Positions 32,368 to 41,948 of a stretch of DNA of 43,804 bases are shown in pieces. The DNA lies in the NCBI GenBank assembly GCA_039191215.1, contig JBCCXT010000033.1:1-43804 (forward strand), given 5' to 3'. Both the position numbers and the translations under genes were made by a program. The notes beneath the pieces were generated by a model. It did not search any database and was not told where the DNA came from. It worked only from the letters and a program-made list of their open reading frames with translations. Within the stretch, counting starts at the first letter, position 1, and each line of letters begins with the position of its first letter. The stretch is from HKCCE3408 sp039191215 (GTDB taxonomy: Bacteria; Pseudomonadota; Alphaproteobacteria; Rhodobacterales; Rhodobacteraceae).

Positions 32368-33560
32368 TGAACCACCGGATAGGCGGCCTTCCACCCGCGC
32401 TTTGCCCCAAGGGGTGATGCTTCGGAAAGGTCCATGCGCAACAGCGATCCACCAATCCGTTCCGACCAGGCAGACAGCAGCGCCTCAGAATCCAGTGTTA
32501 CCGCATGGGCGACCAAACGTGTGCCCGGCGCAAGGCGGGCGGTCAGATCACCCAGCAGCGCATCGCTGAGGCCACCACCGATGAACACGGCATGCGGGAC
32601 TGCAAGCCCGTCAAGCACCGACGGCGCCTCCCCCTCGACAACCGCAAGCCGGTCCACGCCAAGCCGGTCGGCATTCGCCCGGATGCGCGCTGCGCGGTCG
32701 GCGCGGCGCTCGATGCTGACAGCCTCGGTCCTAGAGTGCGACAGCAGCCATTCGATGGCGATGGAGCCCGACCCGCCACCGATGTCCCACAGCGTCTCAA
32801 ATGGGCGCGGGGCCAAGGCCGACAGGGCAAGCGCCCGGACCGGGCGTTTGGTTATCTGGCCATCGGTGTCGAAAAAGCTGTCCTCGATCCCGGAAGCGCA
32901 TGGGATAACGGCGCCCTCACCGGCAACATCAAGCGCCACTGCCGCGGGGTGGGCATGCGCTGTGTCGGGAGGGTTTTGGGCAGTGCCGGCGGTCACCCGC
33001 TCGCGTGGCCCGCCCAAGGCCTCCAGAACGGTGAACTGCGTCGCACCGAAGCCTTCGCCGCGCAGATACGCGGCCAGTCCGGACACCGCCTCGCCGTCGC
33101 GCAGGAGCGCGATGGCGCGCGTGCCTGGGGCCAGATATGGCTTCAGCCGGGTCAAAGGTGCCGCATGCAGGCCGAGGCAAAGCGTGCGATCTAGCGGCCA
33201 GCCCAGCCGTGCCGCGGCCAGCGAGAAGGTAGATCGGCCGGGCAGCGCGTGCCATTCTCCGGGGTCGAGGCCGCGCGCGATGACGGCACCTGCGCCGAAC
33301 CAGAACGGATCGCCCGAGGCGAGCATCACCACCCGTCGCCCGCGATGGGCGTGCAATACCGGTATCCCATCCGCGAACGGCACCGGCCATTCGACGGTTT
33401 CGGCCTTCAGATCAGGCAGGAGTGCCAAATGCCGCTTGGCTCCGATGACGACCTCGGCCGCGTCCAGCGCGTGCCGGCTTGCCGGCAGCAGCCCGTCCGG
33501 TCCATCCTCGCCCAGGCCGACAATCGTTAGCCACGGCCTAATGCCCGGAGCGTCAGCCAT
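32349..33560 (-). CDS. cobL: Precorrin-6Y C5,15-methyltransferase (decarboxylating)
   Basis: A 403-residue fusion of a CbiE-like methylase (1-200: LTIVGLGEDGPDGL, LASGDPFWFGAG, PGRSTFSLAAARLGWP) and a CbiT-like methylase/decarboxylase (about 235-400: LWDIGGGSGSIAIEWL, FIGGGLSDALL). It methylates C-5 and C-15 and removes the acetate carboxyl at C-12. The ATG (33558-33560) shares two bases with the ATG of divergent cobK, and its ribosome site AGGAGG lies inside cobK. Confidence 0.95.
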   Translation of the reverse strand: MADAPGIRPWLTIVGLGEDGPDGLLPASRHALDAAEVVIGAKRHLALLPDLKAETVEWPVPFADGIPVLHAHRGRRVVMLASGDPFWFGAGAVIARGLDPGEWHALPGRSTFSLAAARLGWPLDRTLCLGLHAAPLTRLKPYLAPGTRAIALLRDGEAVSGLAAYLRGEGFGATQFTVLEALGGPRERVTAGTAQNPPDTAHAHPAAVALDVAGEGAVIPCASGIEDSFFDTDGQITKRPVRALALSALAPRPFETLWDIGGGSGSIAIEWLLSHSRTEAVSIERRADRAARIRANADRLGVDRLAVVEGEAPSVLDGLAVPHAVFIGGGLSDALLGDLTARLAPGTRLVAHAVTLDSEALLSAWSERIGGSLLRMDLSEASPLGAKRGWKAAYPVVQWRVVL

Positions 33561-34314
33561 GTTCGAGAACCTCCTGATCCTCGCCGGAACGACCGAAGCA
33601 ACGGCGCTCGCCCGGGCCGTGGCCGAGCGCGAGGTGAAGGGCGTGGTGTCCTATGCAGGACGGGTCAAACGGCCTATGGGCCAGCCCCTGCCGCAGCGGG
33701 TCGGCGGTTTCGGCGGCGTCAAAGGGCTTGCCCAGTACATCCGCAGGGAAGGGATCACCCACGTGATCGATGCCACACATCCATTCGCCGTTCAGATGAG
33801 CCGCAACGCCGTCGCCGCCTGCGCGCTGGCCCAGGTCCCGCTTATCGCATTGACGCGGCCGCAATGGCAGCAGGTCCCAGGTGACCGCTGGCAGCGGGTG
33901 CCCGACATTGCCGGTGCGGTGACCGCACTCGACCGGCCGCGCCTGCATGTCATGCTGGCGGTGGGTCGCATGCATCTGGCCGAGTTCGCACCGAACCCGC
34001 AGCACCGCTATTTGCTCCGGCTCGTCGATCCGCCAAGCCAGCCCCTGCCGCTCCCCGAGGCCGAGGTCATCGTTGGCCGCGGCCCGTTTGATGCAGCGGC
34101 CGACCGCGCCTTGATGGCGCGCCACGGCATCGGGCTTGTCGTTTCGAAAAACGCCGGCGGAACCGGCGCTTACGCCAAGATCAGCGCGGCGCGGTCCCTT
34201 GGTCTGCCTGTCCTGATGATTGATCGGCCGGCCCAGCCGGATCGCCCCGAACTCCACGACGTCGCGGAGGTTTTCGATTGGCTGGCTCATTCCGGCACCG
34301 ATCTCGGCGTGTAG
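33559..34314 (+). CDS. cobK: Precorrin-6A reductase, inverted within the cob operon
   Basis: A 251-residue NADPH-dependent reductase converting precorrin-6A to 6B. NLLILAGTTEATALARAVAE, DATHPFAVQMSRNAVAACA, GPFDAAADRALMARHGIGLVVSKNAGGTGAYAKI and VFDWL are CobK motifs. It is the only plus-strand gene between 28.4 and 42.4 kb. Its ATG (33559-33561) overlaps the cobL ATG in a CATG palindrome, and its last 28 bases overlap the 3' end of cobJ. Start choice: the very long open frame upstream is antisense to cobL and was excluded. Confidence 0.94.
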   Translation: MFENLLILAGTTEATALARAVAEREVKGVVSYAGRVKRPMGQPLPQRVGGFGGVKGLAQYIRREGITHVIDATHPFAVQMSRNAVAACALAQVPLIALTRPQWQQVPGDRWQRVPDIAGAVTALDRPRLHVMLAVGRMHLAEFAPNPQHRYLLRLVDPPSQPLPLPEAEVIVGRGPFDAAADRALMARHGIGLVVSKNAGGTGAYAKISAARSLGLPVLMIDRPAQPDRPELHDVAEVFDWLAHSGTDLGV

Positions 34315-35039
34315 ACGAAGGGCGCGCCATCGCGCGTGATAATCCGCGTCGCCGAAGACCCGATCAGAACGACGCTGCGCATGTCTGCCATGTCAGCGCA
34401 CGCGTCGGCCAGACGTACTACTTGGAGCTCTTCATCCGGTGTCGACACCGCGCGGGCGAAGATAATCACGCGGGACGGCTCACAGCATTCGCTGAGCAAA
34501 TCGAGTGCGCGGCTCATGCCCGCGGGCCGCGCCTTTGATCGCGGGTTGTAGAGGCCGATGGCAAAATCCGCCTCCACCGCAAGGCGCAGCCGTTTCTCGA
34601 TCAGCGCTTGGGGTTTGAGGTTGTCGCTGAGATTGATAGCACAGAAGTCATGCCCGAGCGGCGCGCCCACCCGGGCGGCGGCGGCCAGCATTGCAGTAAT
34701 GCCGGGCAGAACCCGGATATTGAGGTTGCGCACCGTTTCGGGCCCATTTTCGACCGCTTCATAGACTGCAGCGGCCATGGCAAAAACGCCTGGATCGCCG
34801 GAGCTGACGACGACAACACGCCGCCCATCCTCGACCATTGCCAGGGCGTGCTGGGCCCGCTGGAGTTCCTCGCGATTGTCCGTCTCATGGCGCTGCAGGC
34901 CATCGCGGTGGGGGACGCGGCGCACATATGGCGCGTAGCCCACAACATCCGTGGCCTCGGCCAATGCCTGAGCCACCTGCGGCGTGACCATCCCCGCATC
35001 GCCCGGCCCCAAACCCGCGATAACAAGCCAGCCGGTCAT
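34287..35039 (-). CDS. cobJ: Precorrin-3B C17-methyltransferase
   Basis: A 250-residue ring-contracting methylase. VIAGLGPGDAGMVTPQVAQAL, VVGYAPYVRRVP, VVSSGDPGVFAMAAAV, LPGITAMLAAAARVGAPLGHDFC and IGLYNPRSKARP are diagnostic. Start ATG 35039 overlaps the cobI stop (ATGA). Its 3' end overlaps the convergent cobK by 28 bases. Confidence 0.95.
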   Translation of the reverse strand: MTGWLVIAGLGPGDAGMVTPQVAQALAEATDVVGYAPYVRRVPHRDGLQRHETDNREELQRAQHALAMVEDGRRVVVVSSGDPGVFAMAAAVYEAVENGPETVRNLNIRVLPGITAMLAAAARVGAPLGHDFCAINLSDNLKPQALIEKRLRLAVEADFAIGLYNPRSKARPAGMSRALDLLSECCEPSRVIIFARAVSTPDEELQVVRLADACADMADMRSVVLIGSSATRIITRDGAPFVYTPRSVPE

Positions 35040-35764
35040 GGCCGTCGCCCCTGCCCGTGCACGACGACGATCGAAAAGTAGGGCGCGGTGCAATCGCCCG
35101 CCTCAGCCAGCGGCACAGCCCGTTCTTCGGCCATGCTGGCGCATTCCACAAGCCAGGCGCGGTCAAGCTTTCCCGCGGCACCAAGCGCGTCCCTCACCTT
35201 GCCGAGATTGCGACCGACTTTCATGACAACAATCGCATCGGCATCCGCCATCCGCCGCGCGAGGTCATCCCGCGGCATAGTACCAAGAAGAACCGTCAGT
35301 ACGTCATCACCCCAGGTCACGGGGATGCCTGTCACGGTCCATGCCGCCGACATGCCGGTGATCGCAGGCACGACCTCGACCGGAACGTCGGCCTTCAGCC
35401 GCGTGTAGAGATGCATGAAAGAGCCGTAGAAGAACGGATCGCCCTCGCAAAGTACGACAACTTGCGTGCCGCCAAGCGCCAGATCCCGCAATTGCGCCGA
35501 AACCTCAGTGTAGAAACCCGAAAGGCAGGACGCATAGGCTGGATCGTCGAGTGGAATCTCCGTTGTGACGGGGTATTCCATTGCAATTTCGACAGTATCG
35601 GGCCGCAGCATCCCCGCGACCATGGTCTTTGCCCGTCCAGGGCGCCCGGCTTTGCGGAAAAAGGCGACATGCGTCGCGCCGCGCACCAATCGGTCCGCGC
35701 GCACGCTCATCAACTCCGGATCCCCGGGGCCAAGACCGACACCGTAAATCTTGCCGCCAGTCAT
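35036..35764 (-). CDS. cobI: Precorrin-2 C20-methyltransferase
   Basis: A 242-residue methylase: IYGVGLGPGDPELMSVRADRL, LCEGDPFFYGSFMHLY, VPAITGMSAAWTVTGIPVTWGDDVL and VVMKVGRNLGKVR. It adds the C-20 methyl to precorrin-2. ATG 35764 overlaps the cobH stop by four bases; the longer open frame upstream is cobH read out of phase. Confidence 0.94.
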   Translation of the reverse strand: MTGGKIYGVGLGPGDPELMSVRADRLVRGATHVAFFRKAGRPGRAKTMVAGMLRPDTVEIAMEYPVTTEIPLDDPAYASCLSGFYTEVSAQLRDLALGGTQVVVLCEGDPFFYGSFMHLYTRLKADVPVEVVPAITGMSAAWTVTGIPVTWGDDVLTVLLGTMPRDDLARRMADADAIVVMKVGRNLGKVRDALGAAGKLDRAWLVECASMAEERAVPLAEAGDCTAPYFSIVVVHGQGRRP

Positions 35765-36390
35765 TCCGCGCGGCTCGCGATAGCATTGATCGCGGCAACG
35801 GTGATCGCGCTGCCGCCCAGACGACCTTCGACGATCAGGCAGGGCACGGGTTGTGCGGCCCACAACGCGGCCTTCGATTCTGCGGCGCCAACGAAGCCCA
35901 CTGGGCAGCCAATGATCGCGGCGGGGCGCGGGCAATCGGGGTCTTCGAGCATCTCCAGAAGATGAAAAAGTGCGGTCGGCGCGTTGCCGATGGCAACAAG
36001 ACTGCCGGCCAGATGCGGGCGCCACAGCTCCAGCGCGGCAGCCGAACGCGTGGTGCCCAATGTCACGGCACGCTCGGGCACCGAGGCGTCGTGCAGCGTG
36101 CAAATCACCTGGTTCTGCGCAGGCAAGCGCTTGCGCGTGACCCCCTCGCTAACCATACGTGCGTCGCAAAGGATCGGCGCGCCTGCCTCTAGCGCAGCCC
36201 TGGCCGCCGCGACCATGCCGGGCGAAAATCGCACATCGCGTTCCAGCCCTACCATCCCGGCGGCATGGATCATGCGAACTGCAACCTGTTCCTCGTCTTG
36301 GGCGAAATGCGCAAGGTTTGCCTCGGCCCGGATCGTGGCAAAGCTCTCCGCGTAGATCGCCGCACCGTCTGTTTCGTAGCTGTAGGGCAT
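35761..36390 (-). CDS. cobH: Precorrin-8X methylmutase
   Basis: A 209-residue enzyme moving the methyl group from C-11 to C-12 to give hydrogenobyrinic acid. The catalytic His is His42 in RMIHAAGMVGLE. ILCDARMVSEGVTRKRL, AIGNAPTALFHLLEM and PVGFVGAAESKAAL are conserved. Three bases separate it from cobG. Confidence 0.95.
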   Translation of the reverse strand: MPYSYETDGAAIYAESFATIRAEANLAHFAQDEEQVAVRMIHAAGMVGLERDVRFSPGMVAAARAALEAGAPILCDARMVSEGVTRKRLPAQNQVICTLHDASVPERAVTLGTTRSAAALELWRPHLAGSLVAIGNAPTALFHLLEMLEDPDCPRPAAIIGCPVGFVGAAESKAALWAAQPVPCLIVEGRLGGSAITVAAINAIASRAE

Positions 36391-36393
36391 GTG

Positions 36394-37566
36394 TCAGCCG
36401 TCAATGATGTCCGCTACTTGCCCCGGAGTGATCCCATGGCGAATGGGCTCATCCCATGGCGCGCCGTTTGTGACAAGATCGAACTGGCCGTCGCGCCCCA
36501 CCAGCGTGAACGCGGCCGCACGCGGATGGGCACAGCCTTTGGCACAACCCGATATGTGCAGGCTGGCATCCGGTGGCAGGCCGCGCGCCAGGTTTCGGCC
36601 GAGCGCACGGGTCTCGACACTCGATTGCGGGCAAGCCGCCGCGCCAGCACAGGCGTGCACGCGCAGCAATGGATTCGAGGGATCGGTCAGCAGGGTGGCA
36701 TGCCCCGCCAGGACCTCCGGATCAGCGATTTCTGGCAGGAAAATCATGCGCCAGGGTGTCAACCGCAACACCGGCAAACCGAAATCGGCCAGAGCTTCGA
36801 GGTCTTCAGGCGCGAGCTGCCCAAAGCCTGTGGCAACCAGAAGCCCGCCTGAGTGCGGACCGGCGCCAGGCATTTGGGTAGCTCGGTTCGGCGGCACATC
36901 GCCCGAAAGGTTGGCGGGCAGCGTCGCGCCCGCGGCCAGATGGCGGGCCATGCGCCCACGGCCATCCGCCCCTATACCGCCCGAAGCGATAAACCAGCGC
37001 GCAAGGTCAAGCGCGAGTTCAACCGCTGCCTGGGGGTCACCTGCGTCTTGGCCGTTGTCGCGGCCATCGGCGCGCACGATCAGACCATTGCCTGAGGCCT
37101 CGATCCGGATGTCGCCACTGATCTCTGATAGCGAGCGCTGTGGGCGTGCATCCACGACGAACCCAAACTTGGACGGAAGCGGCGCAAACTCGGGCGCACG
37201 AAGCGCGTCGGCAAGGTCAGCCGCGATCTGCGTCTGGGGATCATCTGAGCCGCCGCCGCGAAACGGATTGACGACGATGTTGCGCCGTCCTTCCGTTTCG
37301 GCTTCTTGATCGAGAAGGCCAAGCCGGGATAGGTGTTCGAGCAGTGGTTCATGGCGCGCCTCGCTCACGCCGCGCAATTGCAGATTGGCCCGGTTCGTCA
37401 AGTCAATGAGGCCGTTGCCGTTGGCCCGAGCTGCGGCGGCCAATCCCTGGGCCTGAGCGGCAGTTAATTCGCCCAAGGGCGGGCGCACCCGCACCACAAG
37501 CCCGTCGCCCGAGGCCATCGGCCGGTGTGCACCTGGGCACCAGCCGCGAATGGCGGGCGCGCTCAC
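36394..37566 (-). CDS. cobG: Precorrin-3B synthase (oxygen-dependent, siroheme/sulfite-reductase-like)
   Basis: A 390-residue Fe-S protein of the nitrite/sulfite reductase fold. The cluster Cys are Cys306 and Cys312 (HACAGAAACPQS) and Cys341 and Cys345 (SGCAKGCAHP). It uses O2 to make the gamma-lactone of precorrin-3B, so the route is aerobic. Some Rhodobacter use CobZ instead; here CobG is present. Start GTG 37566 overlaps the cobN stop (GTGA); a longer start at 37626 would lie within cobN. Confidence 0.92.
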   Translation of the reverse strand: MSAPAIRGWCPGAHRPMASGDGLVVRVRPPLGELTAAQAQGLAAAARANGNGLIDLTNRANLQLRGVSEARHEPLLEHLSRLGLLDQEAETEGRRNIVVNPFRGGGSDDPQTQIAADLADALRAPEFAPLPSKFGFVVDARPQRSLSEISGDIRIEASGNGLIVRADGRDNGQDAGDPQAAVELALDLARWFIASGGIGADGRGRMARHLAAGATLPANLSGDVPPNRATQMPGAGPHSGGLLVATGFGQLAPEDLEALADFGLPVLRLTPWRMIFLPEIADPEVLAGHATLLTDPSNPLLRVHACAGAAACPQSSVETRALGRNLARGLPPDASLHISGCAKGCAHPRAAAFTLVGRDGQFDLVTNGAPWDEPIRHGITPGQVADIIDG

Positions 37567-40500
37567 GCGCCGGTCTCCAATTGCGATTCCAATTCGGCAA
37601 GGATCGAATTGCGGCGCGACTGCCAAAGGCCCGCCGCGTGCAATTCGGCAAAGCGCGCCTGCATGGCGGCGAGAGCCTCTGGGTTCGCCCCTTGCATGAA
37701 CTCAGTCACGTCGGCATCGCCAAGTGTCGCGTCCCAGAACTGGTCGAAAAGATGTGGACCTACAACGCCTGCCAGATGCGCAAAGGCTGCCATGTTCTCC
37801 AACGTCGCTGCAATCTCTGCTGCGCCTCGGAAGCCGTGGCGGCGCATACCGGCGAGCCAGGCCGGGTTTGCCGCGCGGGCTTGCACGACGCGCGCAATTT
37901 CTTCGGTCAGCGCGCGGGCGCGCGGGTGCGACGGGTCGGTATTGTCGAAATGATAAAGCCGCGCTGCACCACCGGTGATCTTTTGTGCCGCCGCGAACCC
38001 GGCTTCGTGGCTGGCATAATCTTCGGCCAGGAGCAGGTCGGTTTCGGGCAAGTCTTGTAAATGCACAAAGGCGTCGGCCCGCTTGACCCGAGCCTTGAGC
38101 GCCTCGGCGTTGCGTACCTGCCGATCGCCGTCAAGCGCCCAGGCCGAGGCCGCCAGCCAGGCCTCACCGGCCGACCGGCGCCCGGCCTCCGAATAATCGC
38201 CGAGCGCGGGGCCCATGCCCAACCCGAAGCTGCCCGGCGCCGGACCGAAGACGCGCGGTTCCTCCGGGCCGATATAGGGGTTCCAGTCCGCCGCCTCGTC
38301 GCGCTCACTTAGCGTTCGCACAGCCTGCTGGAAGAGCGCCGACAGCGTTGGGAACACGTCGCGGAAGAGGCCCGAGACCCGCAGCGTCACGTCGGTGCGC
38401 GGACGGTCGAGCTCCGCGATTGGGATAATTTCGATGCCCGAGACCCGCTCGGATCCGGCATCCCAGCCCGGGCGCACACCCAGCAGCGCCAGGGCCATGG
38501 CAAATTCCTCACCCGCCGTGCGCATCGTGGCAGAGCCCCACAGATCAACGATCAGCCCCCGCGGCCAATCGCCTTCATCCTGCAGATGACGCCGGATCAG
38601 CTCGTCAGCCAGCACAACGCCCTGCCGAAATGCCGCACGCGTAGGCACACTGCGCGGATCGGTGGTGAATAAGTTGCGCCCGGTGGGCAGCACGTCGGTC
38701 CGGCCACGATAGGGCGAGCCTGAGGGTCCAGGCTCAATCCGGCGACCTGAGAGTGCATCGAGAAGCGCCTGGCGTTCACTATGGGCAGAGCGGACAGCGT
38801 CGAACGCATCCTGCGCGTCCGGCGCGCGGCCCCAGACATGCAGACCGTCGCCGAACTGGCTTTCCTTAACGTCGCAGACGAAACGGTCGATGCGGGTGAT
38901 GGCCTCAGCTGCGCAGGACGCCGCTTCGATGCCAAGGTCAGCCTCAACGCCCAGAACCTGAGCCTCGTCTCGGATATCGGCCATCAGCCGGTCGCGGCGG
39001 CGCGGGTCGAGTCCGTCTGCGTTGGAGAACTCATCGAGCAAAGCCTCGAGACGGGCGAGCCTTTGCGGCGTTTCAGACGCCTTCAGACGCGGTGGTATGT
39101 GGCCGATTGTGACCGCCCCAATCCGCCGCTTGGCCTGCGCAGCTTCACCGGGATCGTTGACAATAAAGGGGTAAATCACCGGCAGATCACCAATCAGCGC
39201 CTCGGGCCAACACACCCCCGACAGCGCCACAGACTTACCCGGTAACCATTCGAGCGTGCCATGCGCACCGATATGGACGAGCGCATCGGTTTGGGAACGC
39301 AGCCAGAGGTAGAAGGCGACATAGGCGTGGCGCGGCACGCGGGATAAGTCGTGATAGTCGGCGTCGCGCGTCTTTGGCGTACCACGCTCGGGTTGCAGCG
39401 CGACCAGCGCATTACCGCGCCGGACAGCTGCGAAGGCAATGCCCTCCGGCGTTGCATCCGGGTCATCCTCGGGCATACCCCAGGCGGCCTGAAGGTCTTC
39501 GCGTAGGCTATCCGGAAGTCGAGATAACGCGTCGCGGTAGGCTGCCATCGACCATGTGATGCGCTCGGTCGCCAATGCTTCATGCAATGATGCGCCAGGG
39601 GTGACACAATGCCCAGCCCCTGCCAGATCGGCCAGGATCGCCTCGGCGGAGGCCAGCGCGTCAAGACCAACCGCATGGGCCATGTTCCAATCGCGGCCCG
39701 GATACGTGGACAGCACCATCGCCACGCGCTGGTCTCCGGGCGGTGCGGCTGAGAGCCGGTGCCAAGCGACCACGCGGTCGGCGATGGCGGCGATGCGACC
39801 CATCTCGGGCGTATGCGCGAAGCGGGCGAATTGCAGGTCGGGATCGCGCGCGCCCGGCTCCTTAAAAGAGGCGACACCGGCAAAAAGCCGCCCGTCGACC
39901 TCGGGCAGCACGACATGCATGGCGAGGTCCGCAGGCGACAGGCCGCGCTCCGCCTCGGCCCAGGCCTTTCGCGTCGAGGTGGCGAGCGCGACCTGGAAGA
40001 CTGGCACGCCGGCGGCGTCAAGCGGTGAGGCTCCCGCATCGCCCCTGCCCGAGAAAGAGGTGGCGTTGACGATGGCCGCCGGAGCCAGCGCGCGCACCTG
40101 CCCTTCCAGCCATTCCCGCGCGTCTGGGGCCTTCAGCGATGGCGCAAAAAGCCCAAGCGCGCGAAAGCCGCGGTCTCGCAAGGCGGCGAATAGCGCCTCG
40201 ATCGGCGCAAGATCGGCCGCGACAAGGTAGGAGCGGTAAAAAACCACCAGGACCAGTGGGCGGGCCCTCTCGCCGCAGGCGTGAGACTCGTCCAGCGCAG
40301 TGCAGGTGACCCCATCCTCCGGCGTCCAGGCGCCGAATTGCAGCAGCGATTTCGTCCCCGGCACCGGCCCGGCATAGTGACCCGCGGCCAGCGCCATCTG
40401 GGCCAGCGCCGCCTGTGCCGCCACTGCGCCGCCGGCATCGCATAGATGCGTAAGACGACGCAGCGTCGAGGCCGGCACGGTCGACACCGCATCAAGCCGC

Positions 40501-40874
40501 GCGTCGGGACGACCATCGGCAGGCAGGACGGCCAGCGCAATCCCTTTTGCCCGCGTCAGCGCCTCGATCTGCTGCAGCCCATAGGGCCAATACGGCACGC
40601 CACCGATCAGTCGGATCAGGATGCCCTTCGCATGCGCCAGCGTCTGCTCGACATAGGTGTCGACCGACAGCGGATGCTTTAGCGCCACGATATTGGCCAA
40701 TCTCAGTGTCGGCAGCTTTCCCTCGCGCCCACCGCCCCGGTGCCATCCCGCCGCGAAGGCGCCGAGGTCGCTGTCGGAAAACGACAGCACAACAAGGTCC
40801 GCGGGCGACTGCCCCAGATCGGTCGGTGTCTCGGTCTCTTCGAGCCCGTGGCTTTCGCGGAAGATGACATGCAT
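37563..40874 (-). CDS. cobN: Cobaltochelatase large subunit CobN
   Basis: A 1103-residue cytoplasmic protein, the catalytic subunit that inserts Co2+ into hydrogenobyrinic acid a,c-diamide together with the AAA+ subunits CobS and CobT, which are not in this window. GAHGTLEWLPGKSVALSG, HIPPRLKASETPQRLARLE, GRNLFTTDPRSVPTRAAF and LIVDLWGSATMRTAGEEFAMALALLG are CobN/BchH motifs. It is somewhat shorter than the 1,250-plus residues of many CobN; the difference seems to lie in the N-terminal third. Located 17 bases after cobW. Confidence 0.95.
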   Translation of the reverse strand: MHVIFRESHGLEETETPTDLGQSPADLVVLSFSDSDLGAFAAGWHRGGGREGKLPTLRLANIVALKHPLSVDTYVEQTLAHAKGILIRLIGGVPYWPYGLQQIEALTRAKGIALAVLPADGRPDARLDAVSTVPASTLRRLTHLCDAGGAVAAQAALAQMALAAGHYAGPVPGTKSLLQFGAWTPEDGVTCTALDESHACGERARPLVLVVFYRSYLVAADLAPIEALFAALRDRGFRALGLFAPSLKAPDAREWLEGQVRALAPAAIVNATSFSGRGDAGASPLDAAGVPVFQVALATSTRKAWAEAERGLSPADLAMHVVLPEVDGRLFAGVASFKEPGARDPDLQFARFAHTPEMGRIAAIADRVVAWHRLSAAPPGDQRVAMVLSTYPGRDWNMAHAVGLDALASAEAILADLAGAGHCVTPGASLHEALATERITWSMAAYRDALSRLPDSLREDLQAAWGMPEDDPDATPEGIAFAAVRRGNALVALQPERGTPKTRDADYHDLSRVPRHAYVAFYLWLRSQTDALVHIGAHGTLEWLPGKSVALSGVCWPEALIGDLPVIYPFIVNDPGEAAQAKRRIGAVTIGHIPPRLKASETPQRLARLEALLDEFSNADGLDPRRRDRLMADIRDEAQVLGVEADLGIEAASCAAEAITRIDRFVCDVKESQFGDGLHVWGRAPDAQDAFDAVRSAHSERQALLDALSGRRIEPGPSGSPYRGRTDVLPTGRNLFTTDPRSVPTRAAFRQGVVLADELIRRHLQDEGDWPRGLIVDLWGSATMRTAGEEFAMALALLGVRPGWDAGSERVSGIEIIPIAELDRPRTDVTLRVSGLFRDVFPTLSALFQQAVRTLSERDEAADWNPYIGPEEPRVFGPAPGSFGLGMGPALGDYSEAGRRSAGEAWLAASAWALDGDRQVRNAEALKARVKRADAFVHLQDLPETDLLLAEDYASHEAGFAAAQKITGGAARLYHFDNTDPSHPRARALTEEIARVVQARAANPAWLAGMRRHGFRGAAEIAATLENMAAFAHLAGVVGPHLFDQFWDATLGDADVTEFMQGANPEALAAMQARFAELHAAGLWQSRRNSILAELESQLETGA

Positions 40875-40891
40875 TCAGGCTTGGGCCTCAC

Positions 40892-41947
40892 CTACTCCGC
40901 AGCTTGTGCGTCCGGCACCAGAATACCCTGGATCACGGCGGCGTCGACATCGTTATGCTCGGCGATCACGACAAGGCGTCCGCGGCGACCTTCTTCGGGC
41001 GTCCAGGGCCGGTCATATTGGTGGCGCACACGCGCGCCCACGGCCTGCACCAGAAGGCGCATCGGCTTGCCCGCCACTGCCGCATACCCTTTGACCCGAA
41101 GGATGTTTTGACGCTCGGCCAGCGCCTCAATCCGTGTGACGAGGTCTGCCGGATCGGAAATTTCAGGGATCTCGATGACGACGCTGTCGAAATCGTCATG
41201 CTCATGGTCGTCATGCCCGTCATGATGGCTGGGACGCGCGTCCATGTCGTCTTCGGCCGCGGCCTCCAGTCCTAAGATGACCCGTGGATCGACCACGCCC
41301 TCGCCCACCTCAATCACCGGCAAGGGCCGTGGCGCCTCGGCCTCGATCACGGCCTTGGCATTGGCAACGCCTTCGGGGCCGGCCAGGTCGGGCTTTGTCA
41401 AAAGTACGATATCGGCGCAAGAGATCTGGTCCTCGAAGACCTCGGAAAGCGGCGTCTCGTGATCGATGCTTTCATCGGCCAGCCGTTGCGCGTCAACCGC
41501 CGCAACATTTGGGGCAAAACGGCCAGCCGCCACCGCCTCGGCATCGGCCAGGGCGATCACACCATCGACGGTAATCTTCGACCGGATGTCGGGCCAGTCA
41601 AAAGCTTTCAGGAGCGGTTTGGGCAGTGCAAGACCGGAGGTTTCGATCAAAATGTGGTCGGGGCGCGGGTCGAGCGCCATCAGCGCCTCAATCGTCGGGA
41701 TAAAATCGTCGGCCACCGTGCAACAAATGCAGCCATTGGCAAGCTCCATAATGTTCTCGGCCGGACAATCGGGGATGGCGCAGCCCTTAAGGATCTCACC
41801 ATCAACACCGACATCGCCGAACTCATTGACGACAATCGCGAGGCGTTTGCCGCCCGGGTTCTTCATGAGCTGGGTGATCAGCGTCGTCTTGCCCGCCCCG
41901 AGAAAGCCGGTGATCACGGTGACGGGGAGTTTTTCGAGGCTGGCCAT
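40892..41947 (-). CDS. cobW: CobW GTPase, putative cobalt chaperone
   Basis: A 351-residue G3E-family GTPase. P-loop GFLGAGKTT (14-22), the metal motif GCICC with Cys73, Cys75 and Cys76, ETSGLALPKPLL, and LLTKPDLAG. A His/Asp-rich stretch (HHDGHDDHEHDDFD, about 245-262) separates the GTPase from the CobW_C domain. Such proteins deliver metal to client enzymes; placement directly before cobN suggests cobalt delivery to the chelatase. Start MASLEKLPVT at ATG 41947. Confidence 0.93.
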   Translation of the reverse strand: MASLEKLPVTVITGFLGAGKTTLITQLMKNPGGKRLAIVVNEFGDVGVDGEILKGCAIPDCPAENIMELANGCICCTVADDFIPTIEALMALDPRPDHILIETSGLALPKPLLKAFDWPDIRSKITVDGVIALADAEAVAAGRFAPNVAAVDAQRLADESIDHETPLSEVFEDQISCADIVLLTKPDLAGPEGVANAKAVIEAEAPRPLPVIEVGEGVVDPRVILGLEAAAEDDMDARPSHHDGHDDHEHDDFDSVVIEIPEISDPADLVTRIEALAERQNILRVKGYAAVAGKPMRLLVQAVGARVRHQYDRPWTPEEGRRGRLVVIAEHNDVDAAVIQGILVPDAQAAE

Positions 41948-41948
41948 G

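Noticed and set aside
32434..33558. 375-codon N-terminal extension of cobK
   Set aside because: It is antisense to cobL and reads as Ser/Arg/Pro-rich shadow sequence; CobK homology starts exactly at 33559.
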